A stretch of DNA of 64,000 bases from contig JARLJH010000048.1 in NCBI GenBank assembly GCA_031291305.1, positions 342,487 through 406,486 on the forward strand, given 5' to 3'. The translations under genes were made by a program, and so were the position numbers. The notes below the pieces were generated by a model that was given only the letters and a program-made list of their open reading frames with translations, made no database searches and had not been told where the DNA came from. Shown piece after piece: positions 20,896 through 29,760 of the stretch; positions within the stretch are counted from its first letter, which is position 1; each line of letters begins with the position of its first letter. This DNA comes from Rhodoferax sp. GTDB taxonomy: Bacteria > Pseudomonadota > Gammaproteobacteria > Burkholderiales > Burkholderiaceae_C.

Positions 20896-21669
20896 ATGTT
20901 CTCCCGAATCCGCTCCGATATCCAGTGCATTCTTGACCGCGACCCAGCTGCCCGCAGCACGTGGGAGGTACTCACTTGCTACCCCGGTTTTCATGCTGTT
21001 TTGCTGCACCGACTGGCGCACGTTTGCTGGGTGCGCGGCTACAAGTGGCTGGGGCGCTACATCTCGCACACCGCTCGGTTTTTGACCGGTGTCGAGATTC
21101 ACCCCGGCGCCAAAATTGGTGATCGGGTGTTCTTTGACCATGCCATGGGCGTCGTGGTGGGGGAAACCGCCGAAATTGGCGACGATTGCACCATCTACCA
21201 GGGTGTCACGCTGGGCGGTACCTCGCTGTACAAAGGCACCAAACGCCACCCGACACTGGGTCGTGGCGTGGTGGTGGGGGCGGGGGCGCAGGTGCTGGGC
21301 GGCTTCACCGTGGGTGATGGGGCCAAGGTCGGCTCCAACGCCGTGGTCACCAAACCCGTGCCCGCTGGTGCGACGGCGGTGGGCAATCCGGCGCGCATCA
21401 TTCAGGCGGACCTGGATGTCAAACGCGAAGAGGCTGCCTCCAAAATGGGCTTCTCTGCCTACGGTGTGACCCAGAGCGACGACCCGTTGAGCCAGGCGCT
21501 GCGCGGCCTGATCGACAACGCCTCGGGCCACGAACACCAGATCACCATGCTTTGGAAAGCCATCGAAACCTTGCAAGCGCATCACCATGAACCCGACTGC
21601 GTGCCTGGCGATGCGGCCTTGAGCGAGCACTTTGAGGCTGACAAGCTCAATCAGCTGGTGGATCGATAG
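20896..21669 (+). CDS. cysE: Serine O-acetyltransferase CysE
   Basis: CysE acetylates L-serine with acetyl-CoA, the first step of cysteine synthesis. The protein has an N-terminal helical domain, then a left-handed beta helix of hexapeptide repeats from about residue 65 ([20 protein letters not shown]), with the catalytic His/Asp region [18 protein letters not shown]. The repeats end at [11 protein letters not shown]. The C-terminal tail of about 80 residues is longer than in E. coli and may affect feedback control by cysteine; that is inference. The length is 257 residues, and the ATG at 20896 gives MFSRIRSDI. Confidence 0.94.
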   Translation: MFSRIRSDIQCILDRDPAARSTWEVLTCYPGFHAVLLHRLAHVCWVRGYKWLGRYISHTARFLTGVEIHPGAKIGDRVFFDHAMGVVVGETAEIGDDCTIYQGVTLGGTSLYKGTKRHPTLGRGVVVGAGAQVLGGFTVGDGAKVGSNAVVTKPVPAGATAVGNPARIIQADLDVKREEAASKMGFSAYGVTQSDDPLSQALRGLIDNASGHEHQITMLWKAIETLQAHHHEPDCVPGDAALSEHFEADKLNQLVDR

Positions 21670-21674
21670 CTGCA

Positions 21675-21722
21675 GTTTGTGTAGCTATCAGCCCTTGTTT
21701 TGCATGGGCTAGATGGTAATTG
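21675..21722 (+). repeat. Palindromic repeat copy after cysE
   Basis: This copy reads GTAGCTATCAGCCCTTG, then a TTTTGCAT loop and GGGCTAGATGG. ATC-AGCCC pairs with GGGCTAGAT to make a hairpin immediately after the cysE stop, so it may also serve as a 3' end structure for cysE mRNA. Confidence 0.7.
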
Positions 21723-21735
21723 GACGAGTAAGAGT

Positions 21736-22768
21736 TCAGATCACAGCCTGCAGCTTGGCCGGCAGGGTCGAGTGGTTGGCAAAGGTCAAGTCATGCATGG
21801 CCGTCAGGCCTATGGCCAGCTCCTCGGTGAGGTCGCTGGCGCAGACGATGAACTGGCTGCGGTTCAGGTTCAGGCGCTTTTTGAGCCGCAGGAACTTGTC
21901 GATGTCACGGCGGAACTCGCCGGTTTTGCATTCGATGTAGATCGGTGTCTGACCGTCCACCAGCGCCATCACGTCGATTTCGTGCAGGTCTTCGTTCGCA
22001 AACACCACCTTCACCCCGCGCGCACGAAAACGGGCGTTTTTTGGTTTTGAGCTGCTCCAGCAGTTCCACCAGCGCCAACCACTCCAGCCAGCCGCCCTCA
22101 AAAAACTGCCGTACCGTGGTGGCGGTTTGCAGGGTGAGGCGGACGGTTTTCTCGGGCTTCTGGTAGCGGTAGGTGGCAAACAGCGTATGGCTATGGAACT
22201 GGCGGCACAGATTGTTGAGCGCCTGTGCGTCTTTCTGGCTCAGGTTGGCCAGCTCCAGATTCACGTGGCTGTGGCTGTTGCGTTAAGCCCAGCGGATGCG
22301 GTCCAGCAGCTCGCCAAACAGCGAAAAGTTGTTGCCCAGTGCGCGGGCGGTATCGTCAAAAAAGCCGGTGGTATCGACGGCTGCGTAGTCAAACTGGGCT
22401 TCGACCTAGCGCGCCGCAAACCATTGTTTGAGCGGCTGGTGCTGCTCGGGCGTGGCCAGTAGGGCGGTGTTGTGCAGGTTGATCTGGTCCAGCGCCAGGG
22501 TCGGCGCGACGGTGGCTGGTGCTGCCGCTGCGACTGCTGCAGGCTGGGGTGCGGTGGCCGTTGCAAGCGGCGCGGGTTGGTCGGCAGCTTTCAGCGTCTC
22601 GATTTCGCGCAGCGCGGCGATATAGCGTTCGGTGAGTTTCTCGACGAAGTAGGTGGTCTCGTAGACCGTGCTGGGGTGAGCGCAGTGTGCACAAGGGATT
22701 TTGCTGCCCGGGAGCAGGGGGACGGTTTCAGCGACGAATCCACATTTGTTGCAGCGGTAGATCGGCAT
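21736..22768 (-). pseudogene. Broken gene: zinc-ribbon protein with C-terminal Card1-like PD-(D/E)XK nuclease domain
   Basis: One continuous protein of about 344 residues can be traced on the minus strand, but it is interrupted three times: an in-frame TAG at 22406-22408, an in-frame TAA at 22283-22285, and a +1 frameshift at a six-T run (plus strand) at 22037-22042. The N-terminus (MPIYRCNKCGF, then CAHCAHP) is a CxxC...CxxC zinc ribbon, followed by an Ala/Pro linker. The C-terminus has the nuclease signature HEIDVMALVDGQTPIYIECK, typical of PD-(D/E)XK folds such as the Card1/DUF1887 group. Each fragment is well preserved, so decay is recent or part of it is assembly error. Confidence 0.75.
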
Positions 22769-22815
22769 GATGAGAAAGCCTGACGATGGGTGGTGACAGC
22801 GGTTTGACTTGCTCT

Positions 22816-22867
22816 ACTTGTAGGAGCTACTGGCCCTCATTGAATAAGGGATAGAGGCCTATTTTTC
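22816..22867 (+). repeat. Palindromic repeat copy between mog and the broken nuclease gene
   Basis: The copy reads GTAGGAGCTACTGGCCCTCA, then TTGAATAAGGGATAGAGGCC and TATTTTT. It lies just past the mog stop, in the gap between two minus-strand genes. GGCCCT pairs with AGGGATAGAGGCC around a short loop. Confidence 0.65.
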
Positions 22868-23461
22868 TTATAAAAACGTGCGAATGGCCGTCTTTGGTCG
22901 AAACGCCTTGCACACCGCCGCGTCGGCTTCCAGATACGGCCCGCCAATCAGGTCGATGCAGTAGGGTACGGCGGCGAAGACGCCATCCACGAGCTGCTTG
23001 CCGTCAGCATCCTTCAGGCCTTCCAGCGTTTCGGCAATGGCCTTGGGTTGGCCGGGCAGGTTGATGATGAGGGTCTGGTCGCGGATCACTGCCACCTGGC
23101 GCGACAGGATCGCGGTGGGTACAAATTTCAGGCTGACCTGGCGCATCTGCTCGCCAAAGCCAGGCATCACTTTGTGCGCCACGGCCAGTGTGGCTTCGGG
23201 CGTCACGTCTCGCAGCGCCGGGCCGGTGCCGCCAGTGGTCAGCACCAGGGCGCAACCGGCGTCCACCAGCTCGATCAGCGTGGTTTGAATCGTGACTTGC
23301 TCGTCGGGGATCAGGCGCGGCTCAAATTGCAGCGGATTCTTCAGCGCGCGCTCCAGCCAGCTCTGCAGGGCGGGCAGCCCCTTGTCCTCATAGATGCCAC
23401 CGCTGGCGCGGTCGCTGATGGAGACGATGCCGATCTTGATGAGGGGGTAGGGATTGCTCAT
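22868..23461 (-). CDS. mog: Molybdopterin adenylyltransferase (MogA type)
   Basis: Mog activates molybdopterin by adenylylation before molybdenum insertion, so it supplies cofactor for enzymes such as the NarG nitrate reductase encoded 13 kb away. The 197-residue protein has the MoaB/MogA signatures GIVSISDRASGGIYEDKG, VLTTGGTGPALRDVTPEAT and LIINLPGQPKAIAETLEG. It ends in PYCIDLIGGPYLE. It is two bases downstream of yjgA on the same strand and likely co-transcribed with it. Confidence 0.95.
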   Translation of the reverse strand: MSNPYPLIKIGIVSISDRASGGIYEDKGLPALQSWLERALKNPLQFEPRLIPDEQVTIQTTLIELVDAGCALVLTTGGTGPALRDVTPEATLAVAHKVMPGFGEQMRQVSLKFVPTAILSRQVAVIRDQTLIINLPGQPKAIAETLEGLKDADGKQLVDGVFAAVPYCIDLIGGPYLEADAAVCKAFRPKTAIRTFL

Positions 23462-23463
23462 GG

Positions 23464-24123
23464 TCAGGAGGCTTCGTTAGCCGGGTTGAAGGTGCTGGGG
23501 TGGATGGAGGCATCCGGCTCGGGGATGGCACCGAGCGCCTCACGCACGAGTTGAAAAATCTCGCGGTAAGCACGGCCATGGCGCACGGCGGCACCGGGCT
23601 TCTCGGGCACCGCGTCCTTGCGCGCCTGACGGATCAGCGCGCGTAGTTGCTGGGTGTCGGTGGTCGGGTATTGCTCAATCCACTGGGCTGCAGCATCGTC
23701 CTGCGCGATCAGGCGGTCACGCCAGACCTCGGCCTGATGCAGGGCCAGGTTTTCAGCGGCCGAACCGTTGGCCTGCTCGTCCAGCGCGCCGCGCACCGCC
23801 TCCACCTCTTGCGCTTCGAGTTTGCGCATCAGTTTGCCGATGAACTGCATCTGGCGGCGCTTGCCCTCAAAGTTGGTGATGCGTTTGGCATCGGTAATGG
23901 CATCGCGGAACTTGTCCGACAGTGGCAGGCGCTCCAGCAGATCAGCGCGCAGCGTCAGCAAGGCTTCGCCGAGCTTTTGCAGCTCGGTGCTCTCGCGTTT
24001 GAGGTCGGTGCGGCTCTGGTCGTCGGTGCCTTTGAGCTCGGCTTTGAGTTCAATATCGCGCTCGCTGCCCTCGGCGATGAACTCGCCGCGCACAAAATAG
24101 CCTTTTTTCAATTTTCTTGACAT
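23464..24123 (-). CDS. yjgA: Ribosome-associated protein YjgA (DUF615 / Darp)
   Basis: YjgA-family proteins bind late 50S ribosome assembly intermediates. The protein is highly charged, starts MSRKLKKGYFVRGEFI, and has the family block KRITNFEGKRRQMQFIGKLM (about residues 85-104). I chose the ATG at 24123; a TTG two codons upstream is possible. The length is 219 residues, with an extended C-terminus of about 40 residues (GRAYREIFQLVREALG). It is divergent from pmbA, the usual pairing in beta- and gammaproteobacteria. Confidence 0.92.
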   Translation of the reverse strand: MSRKLKKGYFVRGEFIAEGSERDIELKAELKGTDDQSRTDLKRESTELQKLGEALLTLRADLLERLPLSDKFRDAITDAKRITNFEGKRRQMQFIGKLMRKLEAQEVEAVRGALDEQANGSAAENLALHQAEVWRDRLIAQDDAAAQWIEQYPTTDTQQLRALIRQARKDAVPEKPGAAVRHGRAYREIFQLVREALGAIPEPDASIHPSTFNPANEAS

Positions 24124-24196
24124 AGCCAAGTATCATAGCCGCCGCTAAGAACAACCCCAACGGACTGCGCGTGTCCGCCACGCCGCCGACTCAGAT

Positions 24197-25630
24197 ATGC
24201 CATCCAAATCCTCCAAAACCACCTCGCGTCAACGTCCAACCGGTACCTCTGCTACCCGTGCAACGACGAAAGCCGACACAGGCTTTGCCTATAGCCGGGC
24301 GTTTTTTGAAGACCTGGTCGACAGTGCCATGCGTCACGCCAAAAAATTGGGTGCCACCGACTCTTCCGCCCACGCCTCCGAGGGCTGTGGCCTGAGCGTG
24401 TCGGTGCGCAAGGGTGAACTGGAAAATGTCGAGCGTAACCGTGACAAGTCGCTCAGCATTAGCGTGCACCTCGGCCAGCGCCGGGGCAACGCCAGCACCT
24501 CGGATTTCTCGCAAAAAGCCATCGAGCAGACGGTGCAGGCAGCTTTCGACATTGCCCGTTTCACCGCCGAAGACCCGTTTGCCGCTTTGCCCGACGAGGC
24601 CGACATTGCCCAGCGCAAAGAGCAGCGCACCGATCTGGATCTGTTTTTCCCGTGGGCGATCAACAGTGAACAGGCTGCACAACTGGCCTTGCAGACCGAA
24701 GCTGCGGCCTTCAGCGTGGACAAACGCATCACCAACAGCGAAGGCGCCAGCGTGTCGGCGCAGCAGTCGCACTTTTTCAGCGCTCACACGCACGGCTTTC
24801 GCGGAGGCTACGCCAGTTCGCGCCATTCGGTGTCGGTGTCGCCGATCGCCGGCAAGGGCGCCAACATGCAGCGCGATTACTGGTACAGCTCGCAGCGTGA
24901 TGCGGCTGACTTGGCCGCGCCGGAGGTGATTGGCCGCTACGCCGCCGAGCGGGCGCTCAGCCGTCTGAAAGCGCGCAAGATCGCGACCACCGAATGCCCG
25001 GTGCTGTTCGAGGCACCGCTGGCCTCAGGCCTGCTGGGCAGCTTTGTGCAGGCGGTCAGCGGCGGGGCGCTGTACCGCAAGAGTTCGTTTTTGCTCAACT
25101 CGCTGGGTAAGCAGGTTTTTCCCAAGCACATTGACATTCTGGAAGACCCGTTTGTCAAGCGCGGCAAAGGCAGCTCGCCGTTCGATGACGAAGGCGTGCG
25201 CGTGCAGGCGCGCAGTGTGGTCGAGGCGGGCAAAGTGCAGGGTTATTTTCTGGGCAGCTATTCGGCGCGCAAACTTGGCATGATGACCACCGGCAATGCC
25301 GGTGGCTCGCACAACCTGACGCTGACCTCGCGCCTGACCCGTGCCGGTGACAACCTGGACGCCATGTTGCAGCGCCTGGGCACCGGCCTGTTTGTCACTG
25401 AGCTGATGGGCAGTGGCGTGAACAGCGTGACCGGCGATTACTCGCGCGGCGCCAGCGGCTTTTGGGTGGAAAACGGCCGCATTGCGTTCCCGGTCGAAGA
25501 GATCACCATTGCTGGCAATATGAAAACCATGTTGAAGGACATCGTCGCCGTGGGTGCCGACGCCTATAACCAGGGTGCAAAGACAACCGGCTCGGTGTTG
25601 ATCAAGAAGATGAAGGTGGCGGGCAGCTGA
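24197..25630 (+). CDS. pmbA: Metalloprotease subunit PmbA/TldE
   Basis: PmbA (TldE) forms a heterodimer with TldD that degrades unfolded or leader peptides; TldE itself lacks the zinc site. The 477-residue protein has the family elements EGCGLSVSVRKGELENVERN, a central CP-VLFEAPLASGLLGSF segment and the C-terminal GASGFWVENGRIAFPVEEIT. About 30 polar N-terminal residues precede the conserved region, so the start could be further inside. It is divergent from yjgA. No tldD lies in the window. Confidence 0.94.
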   Translation: MPSKSSKTTSRQRPTGTSATRATTKADTGFAYSRAFFEDLVDSAMRHAKKLGATDSSAHASEGCGLSVSVRKGELENVERNRDKSLSISVHLGQRRGNASTSDFSQKAIEQTVQAAFDIARFTAEDPFAALPDEADIAQRKEQRTDLDLFFPWAINSEQAAQLALQTEAAAFSVDKRITNSEGASVSAQQSHFFSAHTHGFRGGYASSRHSVSVSPIAGKGANMQRDYWYSSQRDAADLAAPEVIGRYAAERALSRLKARKIATTECPVLFEAPLASGLLGSFVQAVSGGALYRKSSFLLNSLGKQVFPKHIDILEDPFVKRGKGSSPFDDEGVRVQARSVVEAGKVQGYFLGSYSARKLGMMTTGNAGGSHNLTLTSRLTRAGDNLDAMLQRLGTGLFVTELMGSGVNSVTGDYSRGASGFWVENGRIAFPVEEITIAGNMKTMLKDIVAVGADAYNQGAKTTGSVLIKKMKVAGS

Positions 25631-25798
25631 CGCCGCAGTTTGAACGTCCTGGCTTCTTGGCGGGAGCGGTTGATCAGTCGCGACGAGGGAGTTCGGGAAC
25701 ACGTTATCAGGCGGGGATGATCAACTCTGCAAGGCAGTTCAGACGGTTTGCTGGCGATGTTGACCAGATGGCGTCTTGGGATAGCAGGAGGTAAGCCA

Positions 25799-27733
25799 AT
25801 GACCGACAAACGACACTGGAGTTTGGGCGCCAAGCTCTTGATGCTGGGCACGCCGTTCTTGATGCTGGTTTTCCTGGCCACCGCGGCGACGCTTTGGGTG
25901 TCGTGGCAGCTGGACGGTGGGGCCGCTGCCGTCAATGAAGCTGGCCGCATGCGCATGCAGTCTTACCGGATGTCACTGTCAATCGGCATTGGCGATCTCG
26001 GTCAATTACCACAACAAACCACTGAGTTCAATCACAGCCTGTCCATCCTCAAATTGGGTGATCCGGAGCGTCCGCTGTTTGTGCCCTGGGACGACGAGAC
26101 GACCCAGCGCTTTGCTCTGGTGGAAACAGACTGGGCGCATTACCAATCACGCTGGATTCAGGATGACCCCAAGGTGTTTACCGAGCTGCGCTCAGACACC
26201 GTGTCGTTCGCGTCTGACATTGACCAGTTCGTTCATGCCATCGAAGTGCATATTGAGCATTGGACGGCGATTCTTCATCTGCTACAGATGAGCGTTCTGG
26301 GCTCCGTGATTGTGGGTGCCGTCGCTTTGCTGTACACGGGCTACATGTTTGTGCTCGAACCGGTTGGGCAACTGAAACAGGCCATTCAAAAGGTCCAGGC
26401 AGGGAATTTTGAGGCTCGCGTCGACCGGGTCACCAGCGACGAATTTGGCACGCTGGCCGATGGTTTCAACACCATGGCCGAACAATTACAGTCGATGTAC
26501 CGAAACCTGGAAAGCAAGGTGTCTGAAAAAACCTGGCTGTTGCAGGAAAAAACCGAGCGGCTGGAGAGCCTTTACGAAGTGACCGCATTGGTCAACAAGG
26601 CGACCTCACTGGATGCCCTGGCGCAGGAATTTGTCAAAAGCCTGGCCAAGATTTCCCGTGCAGATGGGGTGGCACTGCGCTGGTGCAGCCAGGGTGGGCA
26701 GCGCTATCTGATGCTGGCGGCACATGGCTTGCCTCCGTCCATGGTGGATGCCGAACAGTGCATTTTTTCAGGTGATTGCTATTGTGGTGCGACCGTGGCG
26801 GGTGTTGCTACAAGCGTGGTGTTGATTCAGGATCTTTCACCCGCGCAGTTGCCGCATTGTGCCAAAGCCGGGTTTGAAACACTGGTGACCCTTCCGGTGT
26901 GCCTACACGGTCAGGTCATGGGTGAAGTGGACTTGTTTTTTCATGCGCGCAGCAACCCCACACCGGCTGAGCGATCACTGTTCGAAGCCCTGTGCAACCA
27001 TCTCGCTGGTGGCATGGAGAACTTGCGTCTTCATGCGCTTGAGCGAGAGGCTGCGGTGTCACAGGAGCGTCATTTGCTGGCGCGCGAACTGCATGACTCC
27101 ATTGCCCAATCACTCGCTTTTTTGAAAATACAAGTGCAACTGATGCGTGATGCCGTCAAGACCAGCAACTCTGGCCAGATCGCCAAAGTGCTGGAAGAAA
27201 TTGATATGGGTGTCAAGGAAAGCTACGGGGATGTGCGTGAACTGTTGTTGCACTTCAGGACGCGCACCAATGCTGAAGACATCGAACCCGCACTGGCTAC
27301 GACCTTGCAGAAATTCGAACTTCAAAGCGGAATTAAGTCAACGCTATCTATGCAGGGGCAGGGCATGCCGCTAACGCCCGATGTCCAAATTCATGTTCTG
27401 CATATTATTCAGGAGGCCTTGTCCAACGTCCGCAAGCACGCACATGCCTCGCAGGCCTGGCTGGATGTACAGCAACAACCCACCTGGCGTTTTGAGGTGC
27501 GCGATGATGGCGTTGGTTTTAACCCGGACGAAGGTCAGCATGACCAAACCCACGTAGGATTGCGCATCATGACCGAGCGTGCACAACGGATTGGTGCGCA
27601 CATCGACATTCTCTCCACACCATCGCGCGGCAGTTCTGTGGTCTTGACCTTGCCGACACCCTCGCATCCAAGCACCAGCAACGCGGCTCGTCTGAATCAG
27701 ATGTCACCAGCGACTGCTGCGCACCTGACCTGA
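25799..27733 (+). CDS. narX: Nitrate/nitrite sensor histidine kinase NarX
   Basis: NarX senses periplasmic nitrate and nitrite and phosphorylates NarL. In order it shows: TM1 (about residues 9-38), the nitrate-binding P-box NEAGRMRMQSYRMSL (about residues 46-60), a helical periplasmic domain, TM2 (about residues 164-188), HAMP, a GAF-like central region with several Cys, and the HisKA_3 motif LLARELHDSIAQSL (His near residue 432) with an HATPase domain (DDGVGF). The ATG at 25799 has an ideal AGGAGG at 25786-25791 with a 7-base gap, which favours it over the longer frame from 25748. The length is 644 residues. narL follows 7 bases later. Confidence 0.96.
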   Translation: MTDKRHWSLGAKLLMLGTPFLMLVFLATAATLWVSWQLDGGAAAVNEAGRMRMQSYRMSLSIGIGDLGQLPQQTTEFNHSLSILKLGDPERPLFVPWDDETTQRFALVETDWAHYQSRWIQDDPKVFTELRSDTVSFASDIDQFVHAIEVHIEHWTAILHLLQMSVLGSVIVGAVALLYTGYMFVLEPVGQLKQAIQKVQAGNFEARVDRVTSDEFGTLADGFNTMAEQLQSMYRNLESKVSEKTWLLQEKTERLESLYEVTALVNKATSLDALAQEFVKSLAKISRADGVALRWCSQGGQRYLMLAAHGLPPSMVDAEQCIFSGDCYCGATVAGVATSVVLIQDLSPAQLPHCAKAGFETLVTLPVCLHGQVMGEVDLFFHARSNPTPAERSLFEALCNHLAGGMENLRLHALEREAAVSQERHLLARELHDSIAQSLAFLKIQVQLMRDAVKTSNSGQIAKVLEEIDMGVKESYGDVRELLLHFRTRTNAEDIEPALATTLQKFELQSGIKSTLSMQGQGMPLTPDVQIHVLHIIQEALSNVRKHAHASQAWLDVQQQPTWRFEVRDDGVGFNPDEGQHDQTHVGLRIMTERAQRIGAHIDILSTPSRGSSVVLTLPTPSHPSTSNAARLNQMSPATAAHLT

Positions 27734-27740
27734 GAAATTC

Positions 27741-28445
27741 ATGAATTCCACTGAAAAGACCTTGATACGGATATTGGTGGTGGACGACCACACCCTGTTT
27801 CGCCGTGGTTTGACGGCACTGCTGTCGCGAGACCCGCAGTTGACCGTGGTCGGGGATGCCGCGGATGCCGGGCAAGCACTGCGAAAGGCGCAGGAACTGC
27901 AACCTGATGTGATCTTGCTGGACAACCATTTACCCGGTGTGAATGGTGTCGATGCGGTGCCGTCATTGCGTGAGGTTGCCCCCGAAGCCTGCGTCCTGAT
28001 GCTCACCATCAGTGAGGATGAGAGCGATCTGCTGGCTGCATTGCAGGGAGGTGCTTGCGGGTATCTGCTCAAAACCATGGAAGGTGATGAACTCACCGCC
28101 GCGGTGCGCCGCGCTTTTCAGGGGGACACCATCGTGGCACCGGAAATGATGGGCAAACTGGTGGCCGCTTACCGAGGTGTTTCCAGTCCATCTGCACGAG
28201 TCGTCGAACTGGACGGAGCACCAACCAAGCCAATGCCCGGTGATTCAGCGCTATCGAGCCTTTCCCCAAGGGAACTTGATATTTTGCGTGGTATCGCGCG
28301 TGGCGCCAGCAACAAGGAAATTGCGCGGGAATACGGTATTGTTGAAACCACCGTCAAAATTCATGTGCAGCATATCTTGCGCAAACTGGGCGTGAGTTCA
28401 CGGGTTCATGCCGCCGTGCTGGCTACCGAACACGGCGTGTTGTGA
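27741..28445 (+). CDS. narL: Response regulator NarL
   Basis: NarL is the DNA-binding partner of NarX and controls nitrate respiration genes, probably including the narK-narGHJI operon downstream. The receiver domain begins LIRILVVDDHTLFRRGL, with the phospho-acceptor Asp in DVILLDNHLPG. A LuxR-type helix-turn-helix is at about residues 170-230 (LSPRELDILRGIARGASNKE through VKIHVQHILRKLGVSSRV). The 234-residue length includes a linker slightly longer than in E. coli NarL. It converges with nsrR across a 21-base gap. Confidence 0.96.
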   Translation: MNSTEKTLIRILVVDDHTLFRRGLTALLSRDPQLTVVGDAADAGQALRKAQELQPDVILLDNHLPGVNGVDAVPSLREVAPEACVLMLTISEDESDLLAALQGGACGYLLKTMEGDELTAAVRRAFQGDTIVAPEMMGKLVAAYRGVSSPSARVVELDGAPTKPMPGDSALSSLSPRELDILRGIARGASNKEIAREYGIVETTVKIHVQHILRKLGVSSRVHAAVLATEHGVL

Positions 28446-28466
28446 GGGCGTTCACAATGTAGCGGC

Positions 28467-28946
28467 TCACGCTGCCCGCGCAGGCAAGCCAGGGATCAGT
28501 TGAAGGCGCTGAAGGGGTACGGATTTGGAATCCGTCGCGTCAGCTGCCACCAGATCAGCCAGCGTGACACCATCCAGCACTGCAAGGTAACTTTGCGTGG
28601 CGGTTGCCAGCACGCTCCTGAGATGGCAATGCTGGCTCAGGCGGCATTGATTCAACGCGGGCTCAAAACACTCGACCATGGCGAAATCGGTTTCAGTGGC
28701 GCGTACAACATCACCCAAACAGATGTCCTGGGCCGACTTGAGCAGCCGCATGCCGCCACCGCGACCCCGCGTCGTTTCCAGCCAGCCCCTGCCTGCCAGA
28801 TCTTGCACGACCTTGGTCAAATGGCTGCGCGAGATGCCATGGCTGTCGGCAATCTCGGTGATCGTGACAGGCTGCGCGCGCTGCTGGCTCGCCGCGCAGT
28901 ACATCAGCACGCGCAGGGTGTAGTCGGTCCACTGGGTCAGGCGCAT
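28467..28946 (-). CDS. nsrR: Nitric-oxide-sensing Rrf2-family repressor NsrR
   Basis: NsrR holds an Fe-S cluster that NO destroys, releasing repression of NO-defence genes. The 159-residue protein begins MRLTQWTDYTLRVLMYCA and has a winged helix (about residues 28-66) with the GGGMRL wing. The three cluster cysteines are at about 93, 101 and 107 in CFEPALNQCRLSQHC, matching the NsrR rather than the IscR pattern. It is divergent from ric/ytfE across 94 bases that hold two NsrR-like operators, so autoregulation is likely. Confidence 0.95.
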   Translation of the reverse strand: MRLTQWTDYTLRVLMYCAASQQRAQPVTITEIADSHGISRSHLTKVVQDLAGRGWLETTRGRGGGMRLLKSAQDICLGDVVRATETDFAMVECFEPALNQCRLSQHCHLRSVLATATQSYLAVLDGVTLADLVAADATDSKSVPLQRLQLIPGLPARAA

Positions 28947-28967
28947 AGGTTAGAAAGGTGATTTGTA

Positions 28968-28990
28968 AAGATGCATTCAATGCGAATGTT
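28968..28990. promoter_or_regulatory. NsrR-like operator, nsrR-proximal
   Basis: A 23-bp site reads AAGATGCATTC-A-ATGCGAATGTT, close in its left half to the known NsrR consensus half-site AAGATGCATTT. The right half is degenerate. It is placed 22 bases from the nsrR start, where binding would block nsrR transcription. Confidence 0.55.
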
Positions 28991-29002
28991 ATCATCTAGA
29001 AT

Positions 29003-29025
29003 AACATCCATATTACATTCATCTT
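29003..29025. promoter_or_regulatory. NsrR-like operator, ric/ytfE-proximal
   Basis: A second 23-bp imperfect palindrome reads AACATCCATAT-T-ACATTCATCTT, with 7 of 11 positions symmetric and the AAGATG half-site on the minus strand. It lies 16 bases before the ric/ytfE start. Two such sites 35 bp apart centre to centre suggest cooperative control of the divergent promoters. Confidence 0.6.
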
Positions 29026-29040
29026 TAAAGAAAGTCCACC

Positions 29041-29760
29041 ATGCTCACCCAGTCAGAACTCCATGACACCGTCACCGATTTGCCGCAATTGGACCAAGCC
29101 ATTGGTCAAATCGCTGTCAACCTTCCCGGCGCTACAGCGGTGTTTCGAAGACTGAAACTTGATTTTTGCTGTGGCGGGCAAATCAGTCTGAAGCAAGCCG
29201 CCACCGACAAAGGGCTGGATGCTCAAGCCGTCTTGACGGAGCTGATGGCGATACCGCGAGATAACCAGCTGCCGGTTGTCTCTGAGCCGACAACGTTGAT
29301 TGACCATATCCTGACCCGCTACCACGCCGTGCACCGTGGCCAGCTGCCCGAACTCATTCGCATGGCGAGTCGGGTTGAGGCCGTGCACCGTGAAAACCCG
29401 CAGGTGCCTGCCGGTTTGGCAGACCTGCTGGAAGTCATGGAGCAAGAGCTGTTGTCACATATGGACAAGGAAGAAAGCGTTCTCTTTCCGATGTTAAAGG
29501 CAGGTGGCAACCCATTTATCAATCAACCCATTTCGATGATGCGAGCCGAGCACGTCGATCATGGCGCGATGCTGGAAAGATTGTTAACACTGACCAACGA
29601 CGCCACACCGCCGGACGGCGCTTGCACCACCTGGCGTGCGCTTTACGCTGGCGTCGCTCAGTTTCGTGATGATTTGGTGAATCACATCCATCTGGAAAAC
29701 AACGTGTTGTTTGCACAGTTTGATGCGCCTTGGAATGGGCAGTCGGCACGCCAGTCATGA
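29041..29760 (+). CDS. ytfE: Di-iron Fe-S cluster repair protein Ric/YtfE (ScdA/DnrN)
   Basis: This is a hemerythrin-like di-iron protein that helps restore Fe-S clusters damaged by NO. The N-terminal DUF542 domain has the diagnostic LKLDFCCGGQ (about residues 39-48). The C-terminal domain has the metal-binding His and Glu spread: HILTRYHAVHRGQLPEL, HMDKEESVLFPML, HVDHGAMLERL and HIHLENNVLFAQF. The length is 239 residues. It is the first gene of the NsrR-controlled group, and its stop overlaps the ccoG start as ATGA. Confidence 0.95.
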   Translation: MLTQSELHDTVTDLPQLDQAIGQIAVNLPGATAVFRRLKLDFCCGGQISLKQAATDKGLDAQAVLTELMAIPRDNQLPVVSEPTTLIDHILTRYHAVHRGQLPELIRMASRVEAVHRENPQVPAGLADLLEVMEQELLSHMDKEESVLFPMLKAGGNPFINQPISMMRAEHVDHGAMLERLLTLTNDATPPDGACTTWRALYAGVAQFRDDLVNHIHLENNVLFAQFDAPWNGQSARQS

